Positions 18,195 to 25,628 of a stretch of DNA of 56,266 nt are shown piece by piece. The position numbers and the translations under genes were made by a program. Numbering within the stretch: position 1 is the stretch's first letter; each line of letters begins with the position of its first letter. Source of the stretch: Labilithrix sp. (lineage in GTDB: Bacteria > Myxococcota_A > Polyangia > Polyangiales > Polyangiaceae); the NCBI GenBank assembly GCA_028287065.1, contig JAQBQJ010000174.1, positions 1 through 56,266 of the forward strand, given 5' to 3'. The notes under the pieces were generated by a model. The model did not search any database, was not told where the DNA came from, and saw only the letters and a program-made list of their open reading frames with translations.

Positions 18195-18377
18195 ATGAAC
18201 CTCAAGTGCGTTTTTCACGTCAGCGCTGCCAGCATCCGGACCCCCGAGCCGCAGGCCGTTCGTGCACGCATGCCCAGCCTCCTCGATCTCGACATCGAGT
18301 GGAACGATCAGCCCGAGCCCCGCGGCACGTCGCACGAGACGTGGCAGCGCGCGCGCGGCTGGTCGAGCGAAGACTGA
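18195..18377 (+). CDS. possible small protein, unknown
   Basis: A 60-aa reading frame between rlmE and rplC. From an inner ATG at 18270 the composition looks protein-like (SLLDLDIEWNDQPEPRGTSH), with G/C-ending codons. I see no promoter, Shine-Dalgarno or known domain. A longer in-frame start at 18012 is possible. It may equally be chance. Confidence 0.3.
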   Translation: MNLKCVFHVSAASIRTPEPQAVRARMPSLLDLDIEWNDQPEPRGTSHETWQRARGWSSED

Positions 18378-18403
18378 GCGTTCCGCGAAGAGCAACGCGC
18401 ACA

Positions 18404-18439
18404 AAACGAAAAACCCGCACAGCTCTCGCTGCGCGGGTT
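18404..18439 (-). terminator. Rho-independent terminator of rplC
   Basis: The hairpin arms AACCCGC (18412-18418) and GCGGGTT (18433-18439), continued inward by CAGC-TCTC-GCTG after one A/C mismatch, give an 11-bp stem with a tetraloop. On the minus strand it is followed by a T-rich run (TTTTTCGTTTT), as expected downstream of rplC, whose stop is at 18471. This is the clearest intrinsic terminator in the window. Confidence 0.85.
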
Positions 18440-18470
18440 CGTCAGTTTGGAGCGCGGCTATCGGCTGCGT

Positions 18471-19145
18471 TCAGGAGCGGCCGGCTTTGCGGAGGCGCTC
18501 CTTGACCGAGTGGCGAACGAGGACGATGCCGTTCTGACCGCCGGGGATGCCGCCCTCGATCATGAGGAGGCCCTTCTCGGAGTCGATGCGCGCGACCTTG
18601 AGGTTCAGGATGCTGACCGTCTCGCTGCCGTACTGGCCGGGCATCTTGACGTTCGGGAGCGTGCGACCGGGCGTCATGTTCGTACCGATCGAGCCGCCGT
18701 GACGGCGGTACTCGTGGGTGCCGTGCGTGTCGCTGCCGGCGCCGGCGAAGTTCCAGCGGCGCATGACGCCGGTGAAGCCGCGACCGCGGCTGATGCCGCG
18801 CGTGTCGACCATCTGGCCGGGCTGGAAGATCTCTTCGAGCTTGATCGGCGCGCCGATCTCGAACTTGGCGGCGTACTCCTCCGAGCAGCGGAGCTCGCGG
18901 AGCTCACGCTTCGGCGTCGAGCCGCGCTTCTTGAACGTGCCGAGCTGCGCCTTCGTGAGGTGCTTCTCCTTCGCGTCCTTCACGCCGAAGACGAGCGCGG
19001 TGTAACCGTCCGTCTCCTTGGTACGCTTGCCGACGACGGCGACTTCGCTCATGTCGAGGACGGTGACGCGCTGGACGGTGCCGTCGTCCTTGTAGAGCTG
19101 GGTCATCCCGAGCTTCTTGCCGATGATTCCGGGCTTCGTGTTCAT
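18471..19145 (-). CDS. rplC: 50S ribosomal protein L3
   Basis: A 224-aa ribosomal protein uL3, which nucleates 50S assembly and reaches the peptidyl-transferase centre. Family features are clear: GIIGKKLGMTQLY at the N-terminus, RGRGFTGVMRRWNF and the extended loop GSIGTNMTPGRTLPNVKMPG. Length is normal. It stands alone, with its own leader and terminator, and not inside the S10 operon (no rpsJ, rplD, rplW or rplB next to it), so either the operon has been split or this is a second copy. Confidence 0.97.
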   Translation of the reverse strand: MNTKPGIIGKKLGMTQLYKDDGTVQRVTVLDMSEVAVVGKRTKETDGYTALVFGVKDAKEKHLTKAQLGTFKKRGSTPKRELRELRCSEEYAAKFEIGAPIKLEEIFQPGQMVDTRGISRGRGFTGVMRRWNFAGAGSDTHGTHEYRRHGGSIGTNMTPGRTLPNVKMPGQYGSETVSILNLKVARIDSEKGLLMIEGGIPGGQNGIVLVRHSVKERLRKAGRS

Positions 19146-19158
19146 GACGTTCGATCTT

Positions 19159-19233
19159 CTGCGCTAGCTGAGGGTGGATTCACGTGACAGAGACCGCGAT
19201 GCATTCGTCGCGCGACGACGGTTCCTAGCGCAG
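19159..19233 (-). promoter_or_regulatory. structured leader of rplC
   Basis: A perfect 14-bp palindrome TCGTCGCGCGACGA (19205-19218) is nested inside a wide inverted repeat, CTGCGCTAG (19159-19167) and CTAGCGCAG (19225-19233). The two arms could pair in the rplC 5' leader. Feedback control of a stand-alone ribosomal protein gene is a reasonable inference, not shown. Confidence 0.4.
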
Positions 19234-19363
19234 GACCCGCGGGGCTTTCCCGATGCGTGAAGTCTCTTTTCCTCCCCACGAGGGGAAGGGCGGCGGACTT
19301 TGGTCGCTCGCCCCTCGTCCGTCAAGCGCGGCCATCAGGGTGAGGACGGAAGGTTTGCGCAGC

Positions 19364-19828
19364 TCAGCCGAGCTTCTTGATGGCCGCGCGCACGCCGTCG
19401 ACGTGCTTCGCGGCGCTGAGCTCGCCCTGGAAGATCCCCGCGATCTGGCCCTTCTTGTCGATCACGAAGGTCATTCGGGCGGTTTTCCCGAGGATGTCGC
19501 GGAGAAAGCTCGTCGCGCCGTAGCTCCGGGCGAGGTCGCGGTTCTTGTCCGAGACGAGCGCGAACGGCACCTTGTACTCGGCGGCGAACTTCTCGTGGGA
19601 CTCGTTCGAGTCCACGGAGACGCCGATCACCTCGGTGTCCTGGCTCTCGAGGTCGGCGTACATATCCCGCATCCCGCACGTTTCTTTCGTGCAGATCGGC
19701 GTGAAATCACCGGGATAAAAGTAGAGGACGACGTTCTTCTTGCCGATGAAGTCGCTCAGCTTGAGCGCCTTCCCCGCGCTGGACACCACGTCGAAATCGG
19801 GGGCCTTCTGACCGACGGAGAGGGACAT
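19364..19828 (-). CDS. bcp: peroxiredoxin, BCP type
   Basis: A 154-aa thiol peroxidase of the AhpC/TSA (PrxQ/BCP) family that reduces peroxides in the cytosol using thioredoxin. The peroxidatic Cys is C46 in DFTPICTKE, and C51 five residues later is the resolving Cys of the two-Cys BCP subclass. Length equals E. coli BCP. It is transcribed away from rplS with a 172-bp spacer. Confidence 0.95.
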   Translation of the reverse strand: MSLSVGQKAPDFDVVSSAGKALKLSDFIGKKNVVLYFYPGDFTPICTKETCGMRDMYADLESQDTEVIGVSVDSNESHEKFAAEYKVPFALVSDKNRDLARSYGATSFLRDILGKTARMTFVIDKKGQIAGIFQGELSAAKHVDGVRAAIKKLG

Positions 19829-19871
19829 GTATCGGCTGAGTTAGCATGACGACGCGCCTGGTGGGGCGTCG

Positions 19872-19900
19872 TTGACAGGTGGGTAGCTGCGTGCTTTAAA
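19872..19900 (+). promoter_or_regulatory. sigma-70-type promoter of rplS
   Basis: TTGACA (19872-19877), a 17-bp spacer and TTTAAA (19895-19900) form a near-consensus housekeeping promoter. A start near 19907 would give a leader of about 95 nt before rplS, including a weak GCTGG...CCAGC-TTTT hairpin (19918-19945). Confidence 0.75.
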
Positions 19901-20000
19901 GCGCGCCCCTCGGGCCCGCTGGAGCAGCAGTTTTCCCCAGCTTTTCGCAAACTCGCCCGCGCCCGCCCGCGCCCGCCTACGTACGACTTCTGGAGACGCC

Positions 20001-20354
20001 ATGCAGAACGCGAAGATCGCCGCCATTGAGAACGAGCAGCTCCGGACGGGGATGCCCGACTTCCGCGTCGGTGACACCGTTCGCGTCCACTACAAGATCG
20101 TCGAAGGCGACAAGGATCGCGTTCAGGTCTTCCAGGGCGTCGTCCTCAAGCGTCACCGCGCGGGCGCGCGCAGCACGTTCACCGTGCGCAAGGTGAGCTT
20201 CAACGTCGGCGTCGAGCGCCAGTTCCTCTCGCACTCGCCGCGCATCGACAAGGTCGAGATCGTGTCGAAGGGCGTCGTCCGCCGCGCACGTCTCTTCTAC
20301 TTGCGCGACCTCGCCGGCAAGGCGGCGCGCGTCAAGGACGCGAAGGACACCTGA
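20001..20354 (+). CDS. rplS: 50S ribosomal protein L19
   Basis: A 117-aa bL19, located at the 30S-50S interface. Family features include [26 protein letters not shown] and the basic C-terminus ([20 protein letters not shown]). Shine-Dalgarno GGAG (19992-19995) precedes the ATG, and a strong promoter lies at 19872-19900. The usual partners rpsP, rimM and trmD are absent, so it is monocistronic here. The final base of its stop codon is the first base of the 143-bp palindrome. Confidence 0.97.
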   Translation: MQNAKIAAIENEQLRTGMPDFRVGDTVRVHYKIVEGDKDRVQVFQGVVLKRHRAGARSTFTVRKVSFNVGVERQFLSHSPRIDKVEIVSKGVVRRARLFYLRDLAGKAARVKDAKDT

Positions 20355-20496
20355 AAACGGGGCCATTGGCATCGACCTCGACGCCGATGCCTTCGTTGGC
20401 CGCTGCGATGCGTGCTCACGTACAGGAGTACGTTCCGCGCGCTTCTCGCGGCCGCCTCGGCCTCGACGCCGATCTCGACGCCACTGACCCCGTTTT
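20354..20496. repeat. 143-bp imperfect palindrome, possible bidirectional terminator
   Basis: The ends AAAACGGGG (20354-20362) and CCCCGTTTT (20488-20496) are exact complements. Pairing continues inward with scattered mismatches to a perfect central hairpin, ACGTAC-AGGA-GTACGT (20418-20433). It fills much of the 248-bp gap between rplS and the convergent halogenase-like gene. Each strand ends in GTTTT after the stem, so it could stop transcription from both sides. It may also be a copy of a dispersed palindromic repeat. No credible ORF lies in the remainder up to 20602. Confidence 0.8.
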
Positions 20497-20602
20497 GCGA
20501 GGGAAGTCAGATCGGGCGTCCGCGCAAACGGCGCGGGCATCGTCGATCGCGTAGCGGACGCGCGCCGGTCCAGCACCTCGTGGGAGGTCGAGCCGGGAGA
20601 GA

Positions 20603-21907
20603 TCAGCTCGGCGTCGCTGGACGCTCGACCATCTCTTTCAGCCTGAGCCTGGTGTCGCGCAGCCACACCGCATCGGTGAACACGTCGCCCGCGAGGAGCG
20701 ACGTGATCGAGCGGCGGAGCGCGTTGTGCTTGTTCTCCGCGAAGATCGCCTCCATGAGCGGTCCTGCGTAGAACGCCTGCACCGCGAGGATGAACGTCTC
20801 CGCGCCCGTGCGGATCATCGTCTCCCAGGCCTTCAGCTTCTTCGCCTCTTCGGCGGCGCGTGCGTCGCTCGGGAGCGCGAGCAGCTCGACGAGCGTGTCG
20901 GCCGCGGCCTTCGCTCCGCACATCGCGATGTGCGCGCCCGTCGAGAAGAGCGGATCGATGAAGCCGCCGGCATCGCCCACGGCGATCCATCCTTCGCCGG
21001 CGAGATCGCGCACGCGATAGCTGAAGTCGGCGGCGGCCTGTGCGCGCGGCCAGATCCGCTTCGCGCCGGTGAGCAGCTCCGTCGCGCTGCGTGACTCGCG
21101 CACCGCGGCGTCGAAGAGCGCCGTGAGGTCATCGCCGCTCTTCGCGATCGCGTCGGCATCGAGCTTCGCGCGGTGCTCCTTGATCCACGCGCGCGAGACG
21201 ACGGCGCCCACGCTCGTGCGTCCGTCCTTGAACGGGATCATCCAGAACCAGTTCGGACGCGCGTTCGGGGACTCGCGGAAGATGACGATGTCGATGTCGC
21301 CGGCGAGCTTGCCCTCGGGGCGGGGAACGCCCTCGTAGTGGCTGAAAATGGCGGTTTGATCGAGGTCGACGATCTTCTCGGTCGTGCGCGTCGCGTGCGC
21401 GAAGAGCGCGTCGCGGCCCGACGCATCGACGACGTACGTCGCATCGAAGCGCGCGTCCGTGCCGTCCGGCGCCTTTGCGAGCACGCCGACGACGCGCTCG
21501 CCTTCGCGCACGGCGCCGGTCACGGTCCACTCTTCGCGGACGTCGGCACCGGCGCGCTGCGCGTGATCGAGCAGGACCTTGTCGAACTGGTCGCGCGGCA
21601 CCTCGAACGAGTGATCGCGATCGTTCTTCCACGCACCGTCGAACGAGAACCGGTCCTTGCGACCGAGCGCGTCGTCGTGGAAGCGTGCGCCGTACTTCTG
21701 GATGAACGTCTTCTCGACCTCGTCGAGAACGCCGATCGCCTCGAGCACCGGAAGACTCTGCGGCAGCAGCGACTCTCCGAGATGGAACCGCGGGAAGCGC
21801 GTCTTCTCGAGAACGAGGACCTTCGCGCCGCCCTGCGCGAGCCGCGCCGCGCAGACCGAGCCGCCAGGGCCACCGCCGACGACGACGACGTCGAACTTCT
21901 CACTCAC
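20603..21907 (-). CDS. flavin-dependent halogenase-like FAD monooxygenase
   Basis: A 434-aa FAD protein related to the tryptophan-halogenase superfamily. The FAD site VVVGGGPGGS lies at 8-17 and a second FAD motif is GDAGGFIDPLFSTG. The halogenase hallmark WxWxIP is present as WFWMIP (220-225). A lysine at about 71 (QKYGARF) lies where phenol/pyrrole halogenases keep their catalytic Lys. Halogenation is an inference; related epoxidases and oxidoreductases share much of the fold. I chose GTG 21907 because AAGGAG sits 6 nt upstream. No biosynthetic cluster surrounds it. Confidence 0.75.
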   Translation of the reverse strand: MSEKFDVVVVGGGPGGSVCAARLAQGGAKVLVLEKTRFPRFHLGESLLPQSLPVLEAIGVLDEVEKTFIQKYGARFHDDALGRKDRFSFDGAWKNDRDHSFEVPRDQFDKVLLDHAQRAGADVREEWTVTGAVREGERVVGVLAKAPDGTDARFDATYVVDASGRDALFAHATRTTEKIVDLDQTAIFSHYEGVPRPEGKLAGDIDIVIFRESPNARPNWFWMIPFKDGRTSVGAVVSRAWIKEHRAKLDADAIAKSGDDLTALFDAAVRESRSATELLTGAKRIWPRAQAAADFSYRVRDLAGEGWIAVGDAGGFIDPLFSTGAHIAMCGAKAAADTLVELLALPSDARAAEEAKKLKAWETMIRTGAETFILAVQAFYAGPLMEAIFAENKHNALRRSITSLLAGDVFTDAVWLRDTRLRLKEMVERPATPS

Positions 21908-21932
21908 GGCGAGCTCCTTTTTGGGAGGCGGT

Positions 21933-22469
21933 TCAGTCCGCCGTCTTCGGCGGCGGGCCGAGCTGGATGCGCTCACCGATGTACGCGCCGATGAGCGTGA
22001 ACATGACGCCGATCGCGCTCATCACGACGTAGAGGAACGTCGGCATGGTCCGGACCGTCTGGCTCTGGATGAGCAAGAACGTGGTCGGGATCGCGACGAC
22101 GAAGCTCGCGACCATGGGCTCGATGAACGTGCGGCCCGGCGAGATCATGCCGACCAGCAGACCGCCCAGGAACCAGACGGGGACGCACACGATCATGCCG
22201 TTGCCCCCCTCGAAATCGAGGAGGGTGACGATGCGCGGCAGACCGAAGACGAGAGCGGCCGTGAGCACGCCCTGCACCGCGATCGCGATGAAGAGCCACT
22301 GCAGGCTGACGCCCTCCTGCTGGTAGCGGCGCTCGAGCTCCTCTTCGCGCGAGCGAAGGCTCTTCTGCATCGCCTCGATCTTCGCGCCGCAGGAGCCGCA
22401 ACGGACCGAGCCGGGCGGATTCTTCGAGAACCCGCATGACGGACAGGCGACGAGCTTTCCGGAAGCCAT
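21933..22469 (-). CDS. zinc-ribbon membrane protein, unknown
   Basis: A 178-aa protein. An N-terminal zinc ribbon (CPSCG at 9-13, CGSCG at about 24-28) is followed by a short charged helix (KSLRSREEELERRY) and four predicted membrane helices. No family is recognised. It may sense metal or act as an adaptor at the inner membrane. A TAGGCT hexamer 7 nt before the ATG suggests a leaderless mRNA. It lies 25 bp upstream of the halogenase-like gene in the same direction, so the two may share a transcript. Confidence 0.8.
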   Translation of the reverse strand: MASGKLVACPSCGFSKNPPGSVRCGSCGAKIEAMQKSLRSREEELERRYQQEGVSLQWLFIAIAVQGVLTAALVFGLPRIVTLLDFEGGNGMIVCVPVWFLGGLLVGMISPGRTFIEPMVASFVVAIPTTFLLIQSQTVRTMPTFLYVVMSAIGVMFTLIGAYIGERIQLGPPPKTAD

Positions 22470-22632
22470 CGGGCCGAGCCTACCATGGGTCTCGCAGCGT
22501 TGGGCACTTCCGACAACCTTGGCTTTCGTACCGCTTTTCGCGAATTTTCCGGAACCCGGGCGTTTTCGCGCTGTCGGTTTGGCGAGGCCACCCGCCCCCG
22601 TCTAGAGTGACCTCAGAAGCCCAGCAGATCCC

Positions 22633-23295
22633 GTGACTACCGCTTCCCCCCACTCCCCCGGCTCTCCCACCTTCTTCGGTGGCGACGAGGCGATCGATCC
22701 GGAGCTCCTGGATCTCCCGGATCCGCCGAAGCGCGAGCGCTCGGTGACCGTCGGAATGCTCATTTTCACGGCCTTCGCGTCGCTGGCCATGGTCGTCGCG
22801 CTCCGCGGCGACGCGACCTACGCCTTCGCGCAGGCCCATCCGACCGAGCTCGGCGACCTGGGATCGGCGCCCGCGGCGGCCTTCGTCGAGAACGCGTTCG
22901 TCAGCGGCTCCGGCATGCTCGGCGCGGCCCATGCGATCCGTTACGAGCGGCCGCTCGTCTCGGATTCGTTCCGGCTCATGCCGGTCGCAGGACGACCGAA
23001 CGTGTGGGTCGAGGTCCGTGTCCCCGCCGGCGCCGAGAACATCCGTTACGTCCCGCCGAGCCAGTTCACGGGCCGGCTCGTGAAGTTCGAGTCCGCCGGA
23101 CCGAAGCATCGCGGGCTCGCCGCGGCGGTCCGTGACGCCACGGGTCAGAAGGTCCCCGAGGCCTCGTGGCTGCTCGTCGAGGGCGACAGCCCAGCGGGCG
23201 CGCGCGGCGCGATCCTCCTCGTGCTCATGTTCCTCGGCTTCGCCGTGTGGAACCTCACGACGGCGGCGAAGCTGCTCCGTCGCGTGAAGGAATAG
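22633..23295 (+). CDS. two-TM membrane protein, unknown
   Basis: A 220-aa protein with a Pro/Glu/Asp-rich cytoplasmic N-terminus, one membrane helix (about 40-58), an external domain of ~130 residues (with VWVEVRVPAGAENIRYVPPS) and a C-terminal helix (ILLVLMFLGFAVWNL) ending in basic residues. No domain is recognised. It starts with GTG at 22633; TAGAGT (22603-22608) is a possible -10. It converges on the TetR gene with a 6-bp gap. Confidence 0.75.
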   Translation: MTTASPHSPGSPTFFGGDEAIDPELLDLPDPPKRERSVTVGMLIFTAFASLAMVVALRGDATYAFAQAHPTELGDLGSAPAAAFVENAFVSGSGMLGAAHAIRYERPLVSDSFRLMPVAGRPNVWVEVRVPAGAENIRYVPPSQFTGRLVKFESAGPKHRGLAAAVRDATGQKVPEASWLLVEGDSPAGARGAILLVLMFLGFAVWNLTTAAKLLRRVKE

Positions 23296-23301
23296 CCGCG
23301 T

Positions 23302-23979
23302 TCATTTCGCCTCGAGCATGCGCTCGATCGCGCTCGCGAGCTGCTCGGGATCGAGCGTGATGCCGAGGTCCTTCATCGTCTGCGCGCCGATGATGAGCGC
23401 CAGCGCCATGGTCGCAACGGTCTGCGGTTCGACGTCCTTCCGTACCGCGCCTTCGTCCTGATCGCCCTGCACGAGACCGCTGACGGCACCGATGCTGAGC
23501 TGCACGAGGTCGCGATAACGCTCGCGCACGACGCTCGATCGCGCGCACGCATCGAGGAGCTGGTGCGGGCGGACCAGCGGCCCCTTCCCTCCGGTGGCCA
23601 TGAGTGGATATGCGCCCGAGCCGACCGCCTCGACGAAGCGACGCGCGGCCTGGTGGAGGCGTCCTCCTTTGCCGGGAGGCGCATCGCCGCCCGCGAGCTC
23701 CGGCATCTGCGCGAACACGCCGGCGAGGAAGGCCTCGCCGACCTGATCCATCACCGCGACGAGGATGTCCTCGCGCGTCTTGAAGTGCACGTAGAACGCT
23801 CCGCGCGTGTAGCCCGCCCGATCGCAGATCGCATCGAGGCTCGGGACGTCGAGGCCTTGCTCGGCGAACAGCTCGAGCGCCGCGCTCACGAGCGCGGCGC
23901 GCGTCTCCTTCTTGGCTTCGTCACGGTTCTGCACCTGGCGCGGGTTCTTCGTGCGCGTCTTCGGTTTGCTGCGGGCCAC
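23302..23979 (-). CDS. TetR/AcrR-family repressor
   Basis: A 225-aa regulator. A basic N-terminal tail precedes a TetR helix-turn-helix (SLDAICDRAGYTRGAFYVHF); the rest is a helical ligand-binding domain. It is divergent from a two-gene operon, with two strong inverted repeats in the spacer (23987-24038) as probable operators. I chose GTG 23979; further upstream the frame runs through the operators. A promoter TTGATC-N17-TATGTC ends 6 nt before this GTG, so the mRNA would be leaderless. Ligand and target substrate are unknown. Confidence 0.9.
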   Translation of the reverse strand: MARSKPKTRTKNPRQVQNRDEAKKETRAALVSAALELFAEQGLDVPSLDAICDRAGYTRGAFYVHFKTREDILVAVMDQVGEAFLAGVFAQMPELAGGDAPPGKGGRLHQAARRFVEAVGSGAYPLMATGGKGPLVRPHQLLDACARSSVVRERYRDLVQLSIGAVSGLVQGDQDEGAVRKDVEPQTVATMALALIIGAQTMKDLGITLDPEQLASAIERMLEAK

Positions 23980-23985
23980 CTGTTT

Positions 23986-24014
23986 GACATACGGCGTCGT
24001 ATGTGGAAGATCAA
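23986..24014 (-). promoter_or_regulatory. promoter of the TetR gene
   Basis: On the minus strand TTGATC (24009-24014), a 17-bp spacer and TATGTC (23986-23991) make a plausible promoter. Its spacer and -10 element contain operator 1, so bound TetR would block its own transcription. Confidence 0.55.
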
Positions 24015-24038
24015 TGTCACATACGAATCCGTATGTGA
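23987..24038. promoter_or_regulatory. paired TetR operators
   Basis: Operator 1 is ACATACG-GCGT-CGTATGT (23987-24004, 7-bp arms). Operator 2 is TCACATACG-AATC-CGTATGTGA (24017-24038, 9-bp arms). Both share ACATACG-N4-CGTATGT, and their centres are 32 bp apart, about three helical turns. Operator 2 reaches the Shine-Dalgarno of the plus-strand operon; operator 1 covers the tetR -10. The two genes are probably repressed together. Confidence 0.85.
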
Positions 24039-24047
24039 GGAGAGCCC

Positions 24048-24626
24048 ATGCCCACCGCCGCTGCTTCATCGTTCGGACGCGCCCCGTCCACGTCCTCACC
24101 CGCCTCTTCTTCCGGACAATCGCGCGATTCCGCAGGCCGGCTCGCGACCCTCGACGGCCTCCTCGATCGCTCGTGCGCCGAGCTCGAGAAGCTCTACGTC
24201 GAGGCGCGCGTGCCTCGCATCGGCGACGTCTCCGGCGACCTGCGCGGTCGGATGCTCGCGTGGCCGTCGCTCGAGGCGTACCCGGGCGTCGCGTCGAAGA
24301 TCCGCGCGTTCGCCGGCTCGCGCGCGTTCCCGTGGCGCGGCAAGAGCTTCCACCCGCGCACCGAAGACCGAGGCGACGGCATCAACCGCGTCATCCGCGA
24401 TCGCTTCCGGCTCTTCCGCTTCGACACGTTCATCGCTCCCTCGCGCGCCGGCGACTTCGATGCGCTGCAGCTCGACTACGACCTTCGCGGCAATCCACCC
24501 GTCATCCGGAGCATCAAGGACGAGATCCGCGAGCTCGAGCCGGGTCTGTGGCTCGGACAAGCGTGGCTGAAGACGAGCACGCGCGAGATCCTCTGGCTCT
24601 ACTTCGCGCTCGCGAGCGCCGGCTGA
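24048..24626 (+). CDS. conserved-looking protein of unknown function
   Basis: A 192-aa soluble protein, first gene of the TetR-controlled operon. The first ~25 residues are Ser/Ala-rich and probably disordered. The core includes GKSFHPRTEDRGDGINRVI, FRLFRFDTFIAPSRAGDFDA and IKDEIRELEPGLWLGQAW. I do not recognise the family, but the codon usage and strong Shine-Dalgarno (GAGGAG) support a gene. The downstream SDR starts 7 bp later, which suggests a shared pathway modifying a lipid, terpenoid or aromatic alcohol; that is inference. Confidence 0.85.
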   Translation: MPTAAASSFGRAPSTSSPASSSGQSRDSAGRLATLDGLLDRSCAELEKLYVEARVPRIGDVSGDLRGRMLAWPSLEAYPGVASKIRAFAGSRAFPWRGKSFHPRTEDRGDGINRVIRDRFRLFRFDTFIAPSRAGDFDALQLDYDLRGNPPVIRSIKDEIRELEPGLWLGQAWLKTSTREILWLYFALASAG

Positions 24627-24633
24627 TCGCCGC

Positions 24634-25617
24634 ATGAAGGCGCTCGTGACCGGTTCGGCCGGCTTCATCGGCTCGAACGTCGTGCGCACGCTGATCGAAG
24701 ACGGTCACGACGTCCGCGCGCTGCACTTGCCGGACGAGGACGTGCGGAACCTCCGAGGCCTCGACGTCGAGCGCCTCGCCGGCGACGTGACGAGCGGAGG
24801 CGACATGCGTCGTGCGGTGCGCGGCTGCGAGGTCGTGTTCCATCTCGCCGCCGTGTACGCGCTCTGGACGAAGGACGCGGGCCTCATGCAACGCGTGAAC
24901 GTCGGCGGGACGCGCAACGTCCTCGACGCTGCACGTGCCGAAGGCGTTCGCCGCGTCGTCCACACGAGCTCGATCGCGCGCTTCGGCGGACAGGGCCCGA
25001 AGAGGCGCGCGACCGAGGACAGCGCCTTCGCGCTCGGGGCCACCGGCGATGCCTACTCGCGCAGCAAGGCCGATGCGCACGAGGTCGCCGTGCGCGCGGC
25101 GAAGGATCAAGACGTGGTGATCGTCGCGCCGTGCGGTCCGATCGGACCCGGCGATGCAGGGCCCACGCCGACCGGAAGGCTGCTGCTCTCGGCCGTGAAG
25201 ATGCCGGTCGCGCTCGTCGCCGACACCACGACGAACTTCGCGGACGTCCGGGACATGGCGCGCGCGCACGTCCTCGCTGCCGAGCGTGGCAAGCGCGGCG
25301 AGACGTACCTGCTCGGCTGCCGCGACGTGAGCCTCGCGGAGATCGCGCGCATGGCGCTCGATGCGCTCGGCGCGAAGAAGCGCATCGTGGTCGCACCGTT
25401 CCTCGCCGCGAGCGTCGTGGCGCGCGGGCTCCGCTTCGTCGCCGACCGCGTGACGCGGCGCCCGCCGCTGTTCACGCCGCAGGCGGTCGCGATCGCGAAG
25501 CTCGGGTTGCGTGCAGACTGCACGAAAGCGGTGCGCGAGCTCGGGATGCCGCAGTCACCGATCGAGACGGCGGTCGCGGACGCGATGGCGTGGTTCGGCA
25601 GCGAGGGGTACGTGTAG
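24634..25617 (+). CDS. NAD-dependent epimerase/reductase (extended SDR)
   Basis: A 327-aa extended SDR of the dihydroflavonol-4-reductase / hopanoid-associated epimerase type. It has TGSAGFIG (7-14), HTSSIARFG (substrate/catalytic Ser) and YSRSK (Y141, K145). Like others in the group it probably reduces a ketone or epimerises a sugar on a small molecule. It forms the second gene of the TetR-regulated operon. Confidence 0.9.
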   Translation: MKALVTGSAGFIGSNVVRTLIEDGHDVRALHLPDEDVRNLRGLDVERLAGDVTSGGDMRRAVRGCEVVFHLAAVYALWTKDAGLMQRVNVGGTRNVLDAARAEGVRRVVHTSSIARFGGQGPKRRATEDSAFALGATGDAYSRSKADAHEVAVRAAKDQDVVIVAPCGPIGPGDAGPTPTGRLLLSAVKMPVALVADTTTNFADVRDMARAHVLAAERGKRGETYLLGCRDVSLAEIARMALDALGAKKRIVVAPFLAASVVARGLRFVADRVTRRPPLFTPQAVAIAKLGLRADCTKAVRELGMPQSPIETAVADAMAWFGSEGYV

Positions 25618-25628
25618 ATTCAGCTGCG

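Noticed and set aside
19918..19945. Attenuator in the rplS leader
   Set aside because: The GCTGG/CCAGC stem is only 5 bp with a long loop; too weak to list separately.
20366..20554. Short open frames inside the 143-bp palindrome
   Set aside because: Their residues follow directly from the repeat (Ala/Ser/Thr runs) and there is no start signal.
23980..24099. N-terminal extension of the TetR gene
   Set aside because: It would translate both operators and the divergent promoter; TetR proteins rarely have such extensions.
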